A DNA stretch of 64,000 nucleotides from positions 1 to 64,000 of the forward strand of contig JAFCZJ010000001.1 in the NCBI GenBank assembly GCA_019314375.1, given 5' to 3'. This stretch comes from Deltaproteobacteria bacterium. GTDB lineage: Bacteria > Myxococcota > B64-G9. The position numbers were made by a program, and so were the translations under genes. A model generated the notes under the pieces. The model was not told the origin of the DNA and made no database searches. It saw only the letters and a program-made list of their open reading frames with translations. Position 1 is the stretch's first letter. Each line of letters opens with the position of its first letter. Below, one piece after another: positions 43,688 through 54,159 of the stretch.

Positions 43688-45502
43688 TCACTTGCGCTCG
43701 AGCAAAGAATACCAACCCTTGGTCCTGTCTTGAACCTGCCGGACGACCTTGAACTCCTGACGCAGCCATCGTGCAAAGGCCGGCAAACGAGCAAACTTAC
43801 CAAAGCGCCATCGAACTCGCCCGTCACGTAACCGCTGCACACGCCCCGAAACCAATACAAACTTGAGATCCGCCCGATCAATTTCGGAAATTAGTTTCTC
43901 GGGCGGGGTGATGCCGGTGGTGAAACGCATCGTGTTGCTGTCCGCTTCGTCTCCCGCCAGGCGCCGCCCCGCCAAGAGAGCCACCAAGCCCGCCGTAGAA
44001 GAATCACCGTACAAGGTATGCTCAGGCCGGCTGTGGTCTCGCACATGGGCGGCCAACTCCTCGGCCGCCCCCAGGTAGCGACTCTCATGGTAGAGCACTT
44101 CCTGAACCGTACCATAGGCCTGGTACGCCTCCGCCATATCGTCCCAGCAACAGGCCCGCATCAAGGGGTTGATCATCGGCAAGGGAGAATCCGACCACCG
44201 CATCGGCTTGTCCATGCTGCGCACATATTTGGGTAACAGGGCCCTCTGCATTGGCACCCGAACCGCACCGGCCAATGCGACGAACAAAACAACAACGGCC
44301 AACACAAAGCCTGCTTCCCACCAGGTCTTGTCCCGACTGCCTCGACGTCGAATCAATCCAACTACGTGCTGCCCCCCACGGGTCGCGACCAGACCTGCAC
44401 AGCAAGCCATGGCAGGAAAAAACAACAAAAAATAGAAAGGAAAAACCCTGGGCAGGTTGGCGATGAAAAGAATGTAACCCAAAGACCACATCGCCCCGAC
44501 CCGCATTAAGCTCAAAACGCCTTCTTGCCAAAGCTGCAGTCGTGCCCAACGCCAAACACGTTGCCAAATCGCTCCTTCGCCGGTCGTGTTTCCCTCGGGG
44601 CTGGCCAGACCCGAACCCTTCGACAGACGCCCATCAAGCCAAGCCATCACAGGCGAAAGCAAAAGACCCAGAAATAGAATAAAATTATCCCCAAAGACCC
44701 GCACAAACATGGCGCGGGAGACCCCCTCCTTGACCGGCTTGAGGAAATGATACAAGTAGACACCGTCCCAATAGGCGCCGCCACCCAATGCGAGGCCCAA
44801 ACCCTGGATGGCGAGCCAAGGCACGATGAAACCAGCAAAATAGCGCAAAGCATCTTTGGGATCACGCAGCAGCGCAAGCAAGGCGGCCATGACGGCCGCG
44901 GGCAGGACGTAGTTGCCCGTACCCACCCCCAGGGCAAAAAACAGGCCGGCCAACAAGGGCCGTGTCTTCAAACCAAGCAAGGCCCAGAGCCCCGCGCAAA
45001 TCCACATCACCGACAGATTGATGCCCGTCCAATGGGACGAAGCTCTGAGAAGAGAAAAAGCCCCCAGGTAAAAAAGAACAGTCAGCAGTGCCGACACGCG
45101 ACCGGCCCGACCCCAGACAAGCCTGAACAGGAAAAAAGCGCCCAGCAAACTGGCGAGGATGGGCAATATGCGCGCCGTCACCGGACCGAAGCCAAACAAG
45201 GCAAAAAGACCAACCCCTGGCAACAAATGGAGGGGGGGATGGGCAAAGAAATAGTCCCCGTAAGGCAAAGCCCCATGCTCGGCGGTCGCCCAGGCCATAT
45301 AGAAATAGACGTTCTCGTCACCCACCTGCCAATGAAAGGCGTAGCTCTTCAAGGCCAAGAACCCCAGTGCAACGAACGAAAACCCAAGCCAGGTTGCAGC
45401 ATCACGCCAGTCGATGCGGACCTGCGATCTGGGATTCTTCTCAGCGGCCGTTTCCATGGCACCATCATCGAACTCCCCGAGGGACCCTGTCAACGTCTCC
45501 AT
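43688..45502 (-). CDS. GT-C-type membrane glycosyltransferase (PMT-like)
   Basis: The protein has 604 residues, with about 10-12 membrane helices from about residue 35 to 430 and a soluble C-terminal part (about 440-604). The first loop carries WQVGDENVYFYMAWATAEHG then YGDYFFAHPPLHL, where Asp-Glu fits the catalytic acidic residues of the GT-C class. Such enzymes use polyprenyl-phospho-sugars on the periplasmic face. No ribosome binding site is visible before ATG 45502; ATG 45457 is an alternative. It is divergent from a TolC-like gene, so it may take part in cell envelope glycan building. Confidence 0.7.
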   Translation of the reverse strand: METLTGSLGEFDDGAMETAAEKNPRSQVRIDWRDAATWLGFSFVALGFLALKSYAFHWQVGDENVYFYMAWATAEHGALPYGDYFFAHPPLHLLPGVGLFALFGFGPVTARILPILASLLGAFFLFRLVWGRAGRVSALLTVLFYLGAFSLLRASSHWTGINLSVMWICAGLWALLGLKTRPLLAGLFFALGVGTGNYVLPAAVMAALLALLRDPKDALRYFAGFIVPWLAIQGLGLALGGGAYWDGVYLYHFLKPVKEGVSRAMFVRVFGDNFILFLGLLLSPVMAWLDGRLSKGSGLASPEGNTTGEGAIWQRVWRWARLQLWQEGVLSLMRVGAMWSLGYILFIANLPRVFPFYFLLFFPAMACCAGLVATRGGQHVVGLIRRRGSRDKTWWEAGFVLAVVVLFVALAGAVRVPMQRALLPKYVRSMDKPMRWSDSPLPMINPLMRACCWDDMAEAYQAYGTVQEVLYHESRYLGAAEELAAHVRDHSRPEHTLYGDSSTAGLVALLAGRRLAGDEADSNTMRFTTGITPPEKLISEIDRADLKFVLVSGRVQRLRDGRVRWRFGKFARLPAFARWLRQEFKVVRQVQDRTKGWYSLLERK

Positions 45503-45633
45503 ATGCTTGACAGCACAAGCCCTACAACCTACGGTGAAGACTAATTTTTGCTGTGCCCGCCTTCGTGAAATCTGGGGCCTTGGGGCGGGCGCACCCCAGG
45601 CTTTTCAATCATTTGCCGTATCGTGGAGGTTGG

Positions 45634-47049
45634 ATGCGCCACATTGTTATCCTTTTTCTTCTCGGCAGCCTGTCGTTTCAGGCCAAGGCTCTGCCCCAAG
45701 AAAACGACACAGGACAAAAAGCACAAAGCGAGCCCCTCGGTCTTGACGATTTGCTTGAAGCAGCCCTGGCTCACGACGGTCGTTTACTCGCGGCCCATGC
45801 CGGGCTGGAAGTGTACCGCGCAAAGTACAACCAAGCCTGGTGGGCCTGGTTTCCCCGAGGCAAAATTGAAGCCGTCTTCGGCGGCCCCGTGGGTGCACGC
45901 AGACTGGACTGTCCGGATGATGAGAACTGCGTTCGACTCGAGCACGACTGGCGTCCCGGTTCCTTTGATTTCGGCGAGGCCAGCTACGCCGTGGGTGGCA
46001 AGCTGGAGGCGGCCATGCCTCTGTATACCTTCGGCAAAATCGACGAGGCCAAAAGGGCTGCGCGTGCCGGTGTTCGGGCAGGCAAAGCGGACATCCGACG
46101 CGCCAGGCAAGAGGTGGCCCTGGAGGTCCGCCGGGCCTGGTACGGCGGGCTCCTGGCTCAGCTTTCGATCGAGGTACTGGAAGACGGCGAGAAGAAAATC
46201 AAAGACGCGGAGAAAAAACTCACCAAGATGCTGGATGCGCTGAACGAAGACGTGACCGACAAAGACTTGTTCAAGCTGCGCTACTACGCCAGCGAAATCC
46301 GCAAGATGCTCATCCAGGCAAAACAGGGCCGAAACCTCTCCTTGGCTGCCCTGCGTTTTCTCACGGGCATCGAGACCCTTGGTCAAGGCAAACAGTTGGC
46401 TGAATCCGAACTGACAGCGCCCGAAATCAAATTCCTGAAACGATCCGAGTACCTCAAGCAGGCGGCCCAACACAGGCCGGAGATGCTCATGATGGAGGCA
46501 GCCCTGGAAGCCTCCCGCGCCAAGGTGGAGATAGAAAAAGCCTATTTCTACCCTGATTTCTTTTTGGCGGGATTCGTCAAGGGCTCTTACTCGCCAGTGC
46601 ACGATTACATTGAAAACCCCCTGCTCAACAACGGCTACACCAATTACGACGCAGGCCTGACCTTGGGTTTTCGCCTGGGCTTGGACATCCCACAAAAAAT
46701 CGCCAGGCTCGATCAAGCACAGGCCGAGCTGGTTCGCCTGGAGGCCAGGGTCAATCAGGCCAAACATGCGGCAGGACTTGAGTTGGACAAGCGCCTGGGC
46801 GACCTACAGGCCGCCTTGGATAATCAGAAAGTCATCAAGAAGGGTCGCCGGGCCGCCAAAGCCTGGATGCGCAGCAATCTCATGAGTTATGGTGTGGGCA
46901 TTTCCAACACCAAGGACTTGCTGGACTCCTTGGTCGCCTACTCCAAATCCCGCATCGAAATGGCCAAAGCGACCCACGACACCCTTTTGGCCCATGACCG
47001 ACTGGAAGCCACCCTGGGTACCGATCTGTCTCGATCCCAAAAACCTTGA
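45634..47049 (+). CDS. TolC-family outer-membrane channel protein
   Basis: The ATG at 45634 has GGAGG 4 bases upstream; 471 residues with a signal peptide (HIVILFLLGSLSFQAKA). The two long coiled-coil halves are evident: LGLDDLLEAALAHDGRLLAAHAGLEVYRAKYNQAWWAWFP and KAYFYPDFFLAGFVKG. Each is followed by a transmembrane strand region (PLYTFGKIDEAKRAARAG; FRLGLDIPQKIARLDQAQAEL). TolC-like proteins form trimeric exit ducts for type I secretion and efflux. No inner-membrane pump or adaptor is in this window. A MlaC-like gene follows 60 bp downstream on the same strand. Confidence 0.85.
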   Translation: MRHIVILFLLGSLSFQAKALPQENDTGQKAQSEPLGLDDLLEAALAHDGRLLAAHAGLEVYRAKYNQAWWAWFPRGKIEAVFGGPVGARRLDCPDDENCVRLEHDWRPGSFDFGEASYAVGGKLEAAMPLYTFGKIDEAKRAARAGVRAGKADIRRARQEVALEVRRAWYGGLLAQLSIEVLEDGEKKIKDAEKKLTKMLDALNEDVTDKDLFKLRYYASEIRKMLIQAKQGRNLSLAALRFLTGIETLGQGKQLAESELTAPEIKFLKRSEYLKQAAQHRPEMLMMEAALEASRAKVEIEKAYFYPDFFLAGFVKGSYSPVHDYIENPLLNNGYTNYDAGLTLGFRLGLDIPQKIARLDQAQAELVRLEARVNQAKHAAGLELDKRLGDLQAALDNQKVIKKGRRAAKAWMRSNLMSYGVGISNTKDLLDSLVAYSKSRIEMAKATHDTLLAHDRLEATLGTDLSRSQKP

Positions 47050-47109
47050 ATCACTTCAGGGTCACAGGCGTCCAAACCCTTGAAGACACCCTGTGAAGGA
47101 GAAGCAACC

Positions 47110-47766
47110 ATGCGCTATCCATCAAAATTCTGGGCTCTTGGAGTGGCACTTGTGATGTGGCTCACAACTTCGACAGCCCTGGCCGCCCCTGGTCCGAAAC
47201 AGGTCATTCGCGAGGGCGCGGACAGGATCAAAAAAGTCCTGAAGAAAAAAACAACCAAGGGCAGCAAAGCTCGGGAGGTTCAAAAAACGGATCTCAGGAC
47301 CGCTGTTGAAGGATTCTTAGACTACAAAGAACTGGGTCGCCGGGCCTTGGGGCCCCACTGGAAAGATCGCAGCCCCGAAGAACAGGAAGACTTCTATCAA
47401 CTGCTACGCGATCTAATCGAATCCTCATACGAAGGGGCCATCCGCTCCAACGCTGACTTCGAGCTAAGAATCGAAGACGAAGAAATCGATGAGGAGCAGG
47501 CCAAAGCCTCCATCATGGCCGTAGCAAGCGGCAAAGATGCCAAGGGAAAAACAGTGGCAGAGGACCTGACCTTTCATCTTTTCCTAAAGAACAGAAAGTG
47601 GATGATCTACGATGTGGAATTCGGCGACGTGAGCCTGGTCAGGCACTATCGAGGCGAGTTTAACCGAAAAATCAAAAAAGAATCTTATGCCGCGTTAATC
47701 GCCACCATGAAAAAGAAGTTAGCAGAAGTGCGTAAAGGGAAGGCTCAAGGAAAAATCAAACTCTAG
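47110..47766 (+). CDS. mlaC: MlaC/Ttg2D-like periplasmic phospholipid-binding protein
   Basis: The ATG at 47110 has AAGGAG upstream; 218 residues with a signal peptide (LGVALVMWLTTSTALA). The MlaC pattern is present: VEGFLDYKELGRRALGPHWKDRSPEEQEDFYQLLRDLIESSYEG and FLKNRKWMIYDVEFGDVSLVRHYRGEFNR. MlaC carries phospholipids between the outer membrane and the inner-membrane MlaFEDB transporter. The partners are not in this window. The C-terminus is lysine-rich. The stop abuts that of the convergent FHA gene (zero gap). Confidence 0.85.
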   Translation: MRYPSKFWALGVALVMWLTTSTALAAPGPKQVIREGADRIKKVLKKKTTKGSKAREVQKTDLRTAVEGFLDYKELGRRALGPHWKDRSPEEQEDFYQLLRDLIESSYEGAIRSNADFELRIEDEEIDEEQAKASIMAVASGKDAKGKTVAEDLTFHLFLKNRKWMIYDVEFGDVSLVRHYRGEFNRKIKKESYAALIATMKKKLAEVRKGKAQGKIKL

Positions 47767-49710
47767 TTACATGTCCATCTTCTGCTTCTTCAGCATGGCC
47801 TCTTTGTAAGGCAAGCTCGCTGGCCTTGTGATACGCTTGACGTCTTCAAGCACAGCCGCGGCCTTTCCCTTTCGCCCCTGATCGATGAATCGCTGGGCCT
47901 GCTTAATGGCGTCGCGGGCGACCTCCTCAAGCTTGATCATACCGGTTTCGCAGGCCCCTTCATCTGGACTGAATTTGAGGCAGTCTTTCCACTTCTTAAA
48001 CGCCCTGAAGTATTTATATCGAGCAAATAGATCTGCTGCCTCACGGTTGAGATTCCCAGCCAGCTGCTTGCCGATATCTTCCCGATAGAAACTGATCAGG
48101 CCATCCGGGATGAACTTGGCGTCGGTGTCCAAGGCAATCTCCAGTTGCTTGCGCGCTTCCTTGTATCGCCCTCGCATCAAATAGGTAATCCCCTGGTTGT
48201 ACTTGCCCTTGACGACTCGCAGCATGTTGTCTAACTCGCGTGCTTGCTGCACCAATTTCGGGCGGCGCGACAAGGCCTTGATCCGCTGCAAATCATGAAT
48301 GGCGTTTTCGATCTTGCCCCCAAAATACTTCATCAACGCATTGGATATCTTGGCACGCGGATATCGCTTCTTTATTTCGGTCTCAGGATCCAAATCGACC
48401 GCCATGTCCACCACGCGATCACACTCGAAAGGAATCGGCTTGAATCTCGTTGGGAAACGGCGAGATCGCATGGCCTTCTCGACCTTTTTGACCCACCTAT
48501 TAAAAACTTTTCGGTCACAAGGATCCAAATCCATGTAGGCCCGAAGATGTTTATGGGCCTTTTTCCAATGCCGACCATTGGTGAAACCCTTGAATTCGCG
48601 CATATGGAAAGTCAGGAGAACGGTGGTGCATTCCTCAATCTTGGGCCGAGCGATCTTTTGGTAGGCGCTGGTCTTTTCAATGGCCAAAAACATCTTTCTG
48701 GCCTCGGCCCAGTGGCCCAGATCAAACTCCACCAGCGCATCTTGATATTGATTCTTGACGGCAATCTCTTCTTCGATCTGCTTACGCAATATTCTGCACT
48801 CTTTGCAGATGGGAAAAACATCGATGGCGCTATTCACTGATTCCCGGGCGGCTTTCCATTCAAATTGATCCATATTTCTCCGCGCGACACTCAGGAACTG
48901 CTCAACCTGAACATCCACGGCGATGTTGCTCCCCCGCGTGGGATCTGCGATGGCAGGGCCCGTCGGACCAACAGGCTTTGCCCCGCATGCCTTGAACCCG
49001 CCGATAAGAAGCGCCAGCCCCACGACGCCGGCCACCCCCATCAGGATCATCTTCTTACGCTTTTTTGCTTTCGCGATGCCTGAATCAATAACCCCATATT
49101 CAAAACGAAAAACTAAATTTCCGAAGCGCAGTATGTCCCCACTCTTAATCTCACAGGTATCGATGCGCTTGCGGTTGACAAAAGTACCGTTGGAGCTGCG
49201 CATATCGAACAGCATAAAGTGGTCATTTTCGACCTTGAGCCTGGCATGCTGCCTTGATATGGAGGCATCGTCGATGACGAGGTACTGAGACGCATCCCGC
49301 CCCACGTCATTGTCTCCTTCGCGCAATTCGATTTCCAGGCCGGCCGTCGGCCCCTTCAACCCAACCAACAAAGGAACCGGAATCTCTTCTTCCATCCCGA
49401 ACTCATCCGAAAGGGAGTCGGAGACGGATCCAAAGATAGAAATCGCGAAAATACCAGCTTCTAATTCCGCCCCCGCCTCAAGCTCGAACACCCCATCCAT
49501 GGCCTCGCCGTCGATCTCGATGCCACCTCCCTCGCTCAGGTCTTCCACCATCACCCGACCATCTTCCACCCAAATCTTCATATGGTGTCGCGAGACTGAA
49601 CGGGAGCCGAGAACGAAATCGCTATCCTCTCCACGACCGAAGAGTTTCGGCTCGGATCCTATTTCTACTTCCTTCTCTCGTCCGCTGGAATCAACGATGC
49701 TCAACTTCAT
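47767..49710 (-). CDS. Double-FHA membrane protein with C-terminal helical repeats
   Basis: The protein has 647 residues. FHA 1 spans about 5-100 (LFGRGEDSDFVLGSRSVSRHHMKI). FHA 2 spans about 120-210 (DVGRDASQYLVIDDASISRQHARL, RSSNGTFVNRKRID), with the phosphothreonine-binding Arg/Ser/Asn pattern. A single membrane helix (about 222-248) is followed by a long helical region with TPR-like pieces (YNQGITYLMRGRYKEARKQLEIALDTD). The FHA part would sit in the cytoplasm and the repeats in the periplasm. It follows the FHA-CpaF gene after 57 bp and ends the Tad run, which suggests a regulatory or assembly role tied to Ser/Thr phosphorylation. Confidence 0.7.
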   Translation of the reverse strand: MKLSIVDSSGREKEVEIGSEPKLFGRGEDSDFVLGSRSVSRHHMKIWVEDGRVMVEDLSEGGGIEIDGEAMDGVFELEAGAELEAGIFAISIFGSVSDSLSDEFGMEEEIPVPLLVGLKGPTAGLEIELREGDNDVGRDASQYLVIDDASISRQHARLKVENDHFMLFDMRSSNGTFVNRKRIDTCEIKSGDILRFGNLVFRFEYGVIDSGIAKAKKRKKMILMGVAGVVGLALLIGGFKACGAKPVGPTGPAIADPTRGSNIAVDVQVEQFLSVARRNMDQFEWKAARESVNSAIDVFPICKECRILRKQIEEEIAVKNQYQDALVEFDLGHWAEARKMFLAIEKTSAYQKIARPKIEECTTVLLTFHMREFKGFTNGRHWKKAHKHLRAYMDLDPCDRKVFNRWVKKVEKAMRSRRFPTRFKPIPFECDRVVDMAVDLDPETEIKKRYPRAKISNALMKYFGGKIENAIHDLQRIKALSRRPKLVQQARELDNMLRVVKGKYNQGITYLMRGRYKEARKQLEIALDTDAKFIPDGLISFYREDIGKQLAGNLNREAADLFARYKYFRAFKKWKDCLKFSPDEGACETGMIKLEEVARDAIKQAQRFIDQGRKGKAAAVLEDVKRITRPASLPYKEAMLKKQKMDM

Positions 49711-49767
49711 GATGGGCTCGGATTCTCCTCGATGGATTTGGACGCCCGGGCCGGGCTCATGGATCTG

Positions 49768-51633
49768 CTACTCTCGAAAAATATCCATGTTGACCGGGAT
49801 ACCGGATCGCTGCAACTCGTCGTAAAACTTGGGAATGAAACCACTGGCCACATACTTGCCCTTCACCTTGTTGTTTTCGTCGAAACCTTCTTGCTTGAAA
49901 TAGAAAATATCTTGCAAGGTGACGATATCCACCTCCATCCCCGTGACCTCGGAAATGTAAGTGACTCTGCGCGATCCGTCGGAAAAACGAGTCTGCTGGA
50001 TGATGATGTCCACGGCGGAAGCGATCTGTTCCCGGATAGCGCGGACGGGCAAGTCCATACCCGCCATGAGCACCATGGTCTCTAAGCGAGCCAGGGAATC
50101 CCTCGGGGTGTTGGCGTGGGCCGTGGTCAATGATCCGTCGTGACCCGTGTTCATGGCCTGCAACATATCCAAGGCCTCGCCACCACGACACTCGCCGACC
50201 ACAATGCGATCGGGCCGCATGCGAAGGCAGTTCTTCACCAAATCGCGAATGGTCACCGCACCCTTGCCTTCAATGTTGGCTGGTCGCGATTCGAGTTGCA
50301 CCCAGTGGTCCTGAAAGATCTGCAATTCGGCCGCATCTTCAACGGTCACGATGCGCTCACCCTCGGGGATGAAGGCAGAAAGACAGTTCAAAGTCGTCGT
50401 CTTGCCGGAACCGGTACCGCCCGAGACGATGATATTCTTCCGCGCCTTGACGCACATCTCCATGAATTCAGCCATACCGACGGACATGGTGCCATACTTG
50501 ATCAACTGATTGATCGACAAAGCGTCGGTCTTGAATTTCCGGATGGTGATGCACGGCCCCTTGAGGGCCAATGGCGGAATGATGGCGTTGACACGGGATC
50601 CGTCCTTGAGCCGTGCATCGACCATGGGCGAACTCTCATCGATGCGTCTTCCGATGGGTGCAACAATTCGCTCGACTACACCCAGCACGGCCGCATCCGA
50701 AGAGAAGGTCTTGTCGGACAAGACCAGCTTGCCCTCACGCTCGAGATAAATCTGCTTGGAGTGGTTGACCATGATCTCGCTGATGGAGGGATCGGCCAAA
50801 AACTCCTCAAGCGGACCAAGACCCAGGGCTTCGTTGAGCACGTCGTTGACCAGGTGCTCCATCTCCACCCAGCCGGGAATCTCACCATCCCCGTCCATCT
50901 GCGTGATGATGTCACGAATGGCCCGCTCGGTTTGGTCCCAAAGCTCGTCGTCACCAAGCTTGTCGATATCCATCCGGCGCAAATCCAAGTAATCGATAAG
51001 CCTGGAATGCACCTCACGCTGCAGTTCGGCGTATTGCTCAATTTTGGGGTCACGTTTCTTGATCTTCGCCCGGCCTTTTTTCTCCATCTCTGGCTCAGGC
51101 TTGGATTTCTTCCCGGATCCCTTCTTGGACGAGGCCTTCCTGGCTTTACGAATCTCCTCGGCGTCCACATTGGTGCCGGACACCTCACCATCTTCATCCT
51201 CGCCAAAGGCCTCAAACTCGTCCTCGTAATCATCGTCCAAGTCTTCATCAAACTCGTCGTCGGCCTCATCCAAGTCGAGCCGTCGTTTTACGCCCCGACG
51301 GGTCTCTTTGCGTGGAGAACTCTTCTTGGCGGGTGCCGCGTCTTCATCATCGGTCACCTGAATGACAAAATCCCCGATGCGAATCTTGTCATCCTCCCTC
51401 ACCACCTGGGGCGCTGAGATGCGCTTGTCATTAACGAAAGTCCCATTGGTGGATCGCAGGTCCAAGATGACCATCTTGCCGTCACGCTGGACGATGCGAG
51501 CGTGCTTTTTTGAAATATTGCTGCGCGGCAACACAATGTCATTGCCTTGGATGCGGCCAATGATGACCTCATCCTTTTGAAAGGCCCTGTTCTTGGTGGC
51601 GCCGCCTTTCTCCGTGATGGACACTGTCAACAT
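49768..51633 (-). CDS. cpaF: Tad-pilus-type ATPase CpaF with N-terminal FHA domain
   Basis: The ATG at 51633 follows GGAG by 6 bases; 621 residues. An N-terminal FHA domain (about 1-95: [37 protein letters not shown]) is followed by a low-complexity acidic and basic linker (100-190). The CpaF/TadA core has Walker A GGTGSGKT (405-412), an Asp box ([11 protein letters not shown]), Walker [22 protein letters not shown] and the His box [15 protein letters not shown]. It powers Tad (Flp) pilus or related type II-like secretion. The FHA fusion suggests control by Ser/Thr kinases. It starts 29 bp after the secretin gene. Confidence 0.92.
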   Translation of the reverse strand: MLTVSITEKGGATKNRAFQKDEVIIGRIQGNDIVLPRSNISKKHARIVQRDGKMVILDLRSTNGTFVNDKRISAPQVVREDDKIRIGDFVIQVTDDEDAAPAKKSSPRKETRRGVKRRLDLDEADDEFDEDLDDDYEDEFEAFGEDEDGEVSGTNVDAEEIRKARKASSKKGSGKKSKPEPEMEKKGRAKIKKRDPKIEQYAELQREVHSRLIDYLDLRRMDIDKLGDDELWDQTERAIRDIITQMDGDGEIPGWVEMEHLVNDVLNEALGLGPLEEFLADPSISEIMVNHSKQIYLEREGKLVLSDKTFSSDAAVLGVVERIVAPIGRRIDESSPMVDARLKDGSRVNAIIPPLALKGPCITIRKFKTDALSINQLIKYGTMSVGMAEFMEMCVKARKNIIVSGGTGSGKTTTLNCLSAFIPEGERIVTVEDAAELQIFQDHWVQLESRPANIEGKGAVTIRDLVKNCLRMRPDRIVVGECRGGEALDMLQAMNTGHDGSLTTAHANTPRDSLARLETMVLMAGMDLPVRAIREQIASAVDIIIQQTRFSDGSRRVTYISEVTGMEVDIVTLQDIFYFKQEGFDENNKVKGKYVASGFIPKFYDELQRSGIPVNMDIFRE

Positions 51634-51662
51634 GTTACACTCCTGCTCAGGCCCGCCTGGGC

Positions 51663-53117
51663 TCAATCAAAGATGCCGAAACCAACTTCATCCTTGGCGC
51701 GCTTGTAGCGACTCTTGATGTCGGAGATCATCTTCAGGATTTTAGGCGTATCGGGGTTGACGATTCGCGGCGTCACAAAAATACAAAGCTCAGATTTTTT
51801 CTCTCGGAAGGATCTGGACTTGAAAAGCTCGCCGATGATGGGGATGTGCCCAAACAAGGGAACCTTGGACAAATCCTTGCCTTCGTTGTGGTGAAACAAG
51901 CCGCTGAGCACAATGGTCTGCCCGTGACGAACAGTCACGTTGGTTTCAGCCATGCTCTTGGAAAAACCAGGGAACTCAACACTACCGGCCGTAACGCTCA
52001 AGGATTTATCGATGTCGCTGACCTCACTGTAGACGCTCATCTGGATGTTGCCATGCCGATCCGCTGTCGGAGAAATCCGCATGATGATACCAAAAGGCTT
52101 GTACTCTACCTTGACAGCCATCGCGGTAATCATGGGAATGGGGATCTCTCCACCGGCCATGAACTCGGCCTTTTCGCCGCTGGCACAGACTAGTTTCGGC
52201 TGGGCCAAGACACGCTGATAACCATCGGTGAAAAGCATGCCAAACCCGAACGCACTCATGGCATCGCCATTGGCACCGAAAATCATGTTTCGGCCACCCG
52301 CACCGATTATTGTTTCCTGGTAGGTTGCATTGACATTCACATTGCCCTGCAAAGCCAGCGGCCAAGTGATACCGATGTTGTCTTGTCCCTGCTTGGTGAT
52401 TTCGACGAAGTCCACTTCGACCAAAACCATGCGCTTAATGCCCACAGTCAGGAGGTTATCCACCTGTTCGCCGATGGCCTTGGTGATCATCTCCGCCTTC
52501 TGCAGGTCCATCTTGGATTCAACCGAACCCTCTAAGAAGATCTTGGTGCCGACCACGGTGGCATCAACATCCTTCAGGCCCGCAGTCTTGAATGCAACAT
52601 TCAACTGGTTGGCCACCAGTTTCTTGGCGTTGGGGTTGACCTTGACGAAACTCTTAACCGAAGGATAGAGCTTCACGATCTCCTGCACCCGATTGTAGTC
52701 TTCGCTCGTGAAAGCCAGACCATCGAGCACAACCCTGTCACCGATGGGACGAATCGTGATGCCTTCACGATCACCCAGGAGCTTCTTCACCTCCGCCATC
52801 AATCCCTTCACGTCCTCTTTGTGGACAACCACGGTGAAGGTCAACGTAGACCGCCCCCGTCGCATAACCATCAGAGTGGTCCGACCGGGTCCAACCGCGA
52901 ACAGCAAGAATGAATCACCGCCCAGCGGCTTGGCATCCGCGACTTTAGGGTTACCAACAGAAACCCTGGTGGTGCCGGAAAACGACATGCTTCTCTGCTC
53001 ACCCACCACCATGCGGATGACACGATCATCAGCCCTGGCCTGATTGGACCAAGGGGCCAAAAGGATCCCACCGAAGATCACGAAAAATGCTACTGTCATC
53101 AGCCTCTTGACTCTCAT
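51663..53117 (-). CDS. cpaC: Tad-type secretin (RcpA/CpaC family)
   Basis: The ATG at 53117 has AAGGAG 7 bases upstream; 484 residues with a signal peptide (TVAFFVIFGGILLAPWSNQARA). An N-terminal pilus CpaC-N/BON-like region (about 35-200: RTTLMVMRRGRSTLTFTVVV, IFLEGSVESKMDLQKAEMI) is followed by the secretin domain (about 215-450: VRHGQTIVLSGLFHH, VPLFGHIPIIGELF, ELCIFVTPRIV). It forms the outer-membrane gate of the Tad apparatus. The C-terminus adds a short helical tail. It is between the prepilin peptidase and FHA-CpaF genes in the expected Tad order. Confidence 0.92.
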   Translation of the reverse strand: MRVKRLMTVAFFVIFGGILLAPWSNQARADDRVIRMVVGEQRSMSFSGTTRVSVGNPKVADAKPLGGDSFLLFAVGPGRTTLMVMRRGRSTLTFTVVVHKEDVKGLMAEVKKLLGDREGITIRPIGDRVVLDGLAFTSEDYNRVQEIVKLYPSVKSFVKVNPNAKKLVANQLNVAFKTAGLKDVDATVVGTKIFLEGSVESKMDLQKAEMITKAIGEQVDNLLTVGIKRMVLVEVDFVEITKQGQDNIGITWPLALQGNVNVNATYQETIIGAGGRNMIFGANGDAMSAFGFGMLFTDGYQRVLAQPKLVCASGEKAEFMAGGEIPIPMITAMAVKVEYKPFGIIMRISPTADRHGNIQMSVYSEVSDIDKSLSVTAGSVEFPGFSKSMAETNVTVRHGQTIVLSGLFHHNEGKDLSKVPLFGHIPIIGELFKSRSFREKKSELCIFVTPRIVNPDTPKILKMISDIKSRYKRAKDEVGFGIFD

Positions 53118-53241
53118 GAACTCACTCCTTGAAGATCCGGTTGAAATGACGAACTTTGCCGACCAAAAACGTCCGATGTCCATATTAACGTGAGAGATTC
53201 CCGCAGAATTCGAGAAGAGTCAAGGGAAAAGGCGGCGAGAT

Positions 53242-53772
53242 TCAAAATCCCAAAAAGCCATACTTGATTGCAGTCGCCCACATGCCGCCGATGGCGATGG
53301 CGACGCCATAAGGCAAAGTAACCTTGGCCACGCTCACTTCGTCACCTTGCTGGTAGAATTGCAACCAAATCCCCTTGGCCGTGGCAAGCACCCGACCCTT
53401 GAAAACAACAAGAATCAGAGCAAGAACAGCCCCGACGATGCCGGCGCACATCATCCATGTCAAAGATTGCCGAAACCCGACCATGGCCCCCACAGCCATC
53501 ATCAATTTGACATCTCCGCCCCCCATGCCCCGACCCCATACCATGAACAAACCAAAAATGAGGAAACAGACACCCAGACCAAATAGCGCCGAACTCAAAC
53601 CAAGCCCAAACGCCCCTCCCATGCCATAGAAAAAGAAGCGAGCCCCGAGGCCCAGCAACATGGCCGGCAGAGTCAGCCAATCGGGTATCGTGTGCTTGCG
53701 GACATCGCTGACCGCAGCGATGCTCACAACCACCAACAAGAGTCCATCAAGAACAAATTCGACAGCAGTCAT
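53242..53772 (-). CDS. cpaA: A24-type prepilin peptidase (CpaA/TadV class)
   Basis: The protein has 176 residues with about six membrane helices. Both aspartates of A24 peptidases are seen: SDVRKHTIPDWL (Asp with Lys/Ile-Pro) and GMGGGDVKLM (GxGD). The short form without the methylase domain is usual for Tad systems. It cleaves the Flp leader after Gly. It is between the Flp pilin terminator and the secretin gene. No clear own promoter is visible. Confidence 0.9.
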   Translation of the reverse strand: MTAVEFVLDGLLLVVVSIAAVSDVRKHTIPDWLTLPAMLLGLGARFFFYGMGGAFGLGLSSALFGLGVCFLIFGLFMVWGRGMGGGDVKLMMAVGAMVGFRQSLTWMMCAGIVGAVLALILVVFKGRVLATAKGIWLQFYQQGDEVSVAKVTLPYGVAIAIGGMWATAIKYGFLGF

Positions 53773-53816
53773 AGGATCATCAAAATAATTGCATTATCCC
53801 CAAAAGGCAAGACTTC

Positions 53817-53866
53817 AAAAAAAAAATGCAAAAAGGCCAGCTCCAGAGGAGCGAGCCTTTTTGCAA
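53817..53866 (-). terminator. Rho-independent terminator after the flp pilin gene
   Basis: On the minus strand a long stem (GCAAAAAGGC...GCCTTTTTGC, with an inner GCTCC/GGAGC hairpin and TCT loop) is followed by ten T residues. It lies 33 bases after the pilin stop and before the prepilin peptidase gene, so the pilin is made from its own short mRNA in excess. Confidence 0.85.
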
Positions 53867-53898
53867 ACTAGACAAATTCTGGAATGATCTGGAATGAC

Positions 53899-54159
53899 TC
53901 AGCTACCAGCGTTAGCACCCTCGTTGTGCTGACCGAAAGTCGCCAGCGACTCGTGCTGGAAATGCTCCGGACTTGACTCCTTGGTGTTGGTATCCGTTTG
54001 TTCATTACCCGCCAAAGCGTTCGCCGAGGTGGCGAACAGCGCACGAATGTTGTCGCCGAACAACGACACAACACCAATGGCCGCGATGGCAATGAGCGCC
54101 ACGATGATGATGTACTCAGTCATGCCCTGACCACGACGTCCTCTCAATTTCATCAACAT
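53899..54159 (-). CDS. flp: Flp-family type IVb pilin
   Basis: The ATG at 54159 has AAAGGAG 7 bases upstream; 86 residues. The leader ends in RRG, and cleavage after Gly10 gives QGMTEYIIIVALIAI, with Glu at +5 and Tyr at +6 as in Flp pilins. The hydrophobic helix is followed by GDNIRALF, a short segment common in the family. The C-terminus is a hydrophilic Asn/Gln/Glu/His-rich tail. It has its own promoter and terminator, as is usual for the major subunit. Confidence 0.92.
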   Translation of the reverse strand: MLMKLRGRRGQGMTEYIIIVALIAIAAIGVVSLFGDNIRALFATSANALAGNEQTDTNTKESSPEHFQHESLATFGQHNEGANAGS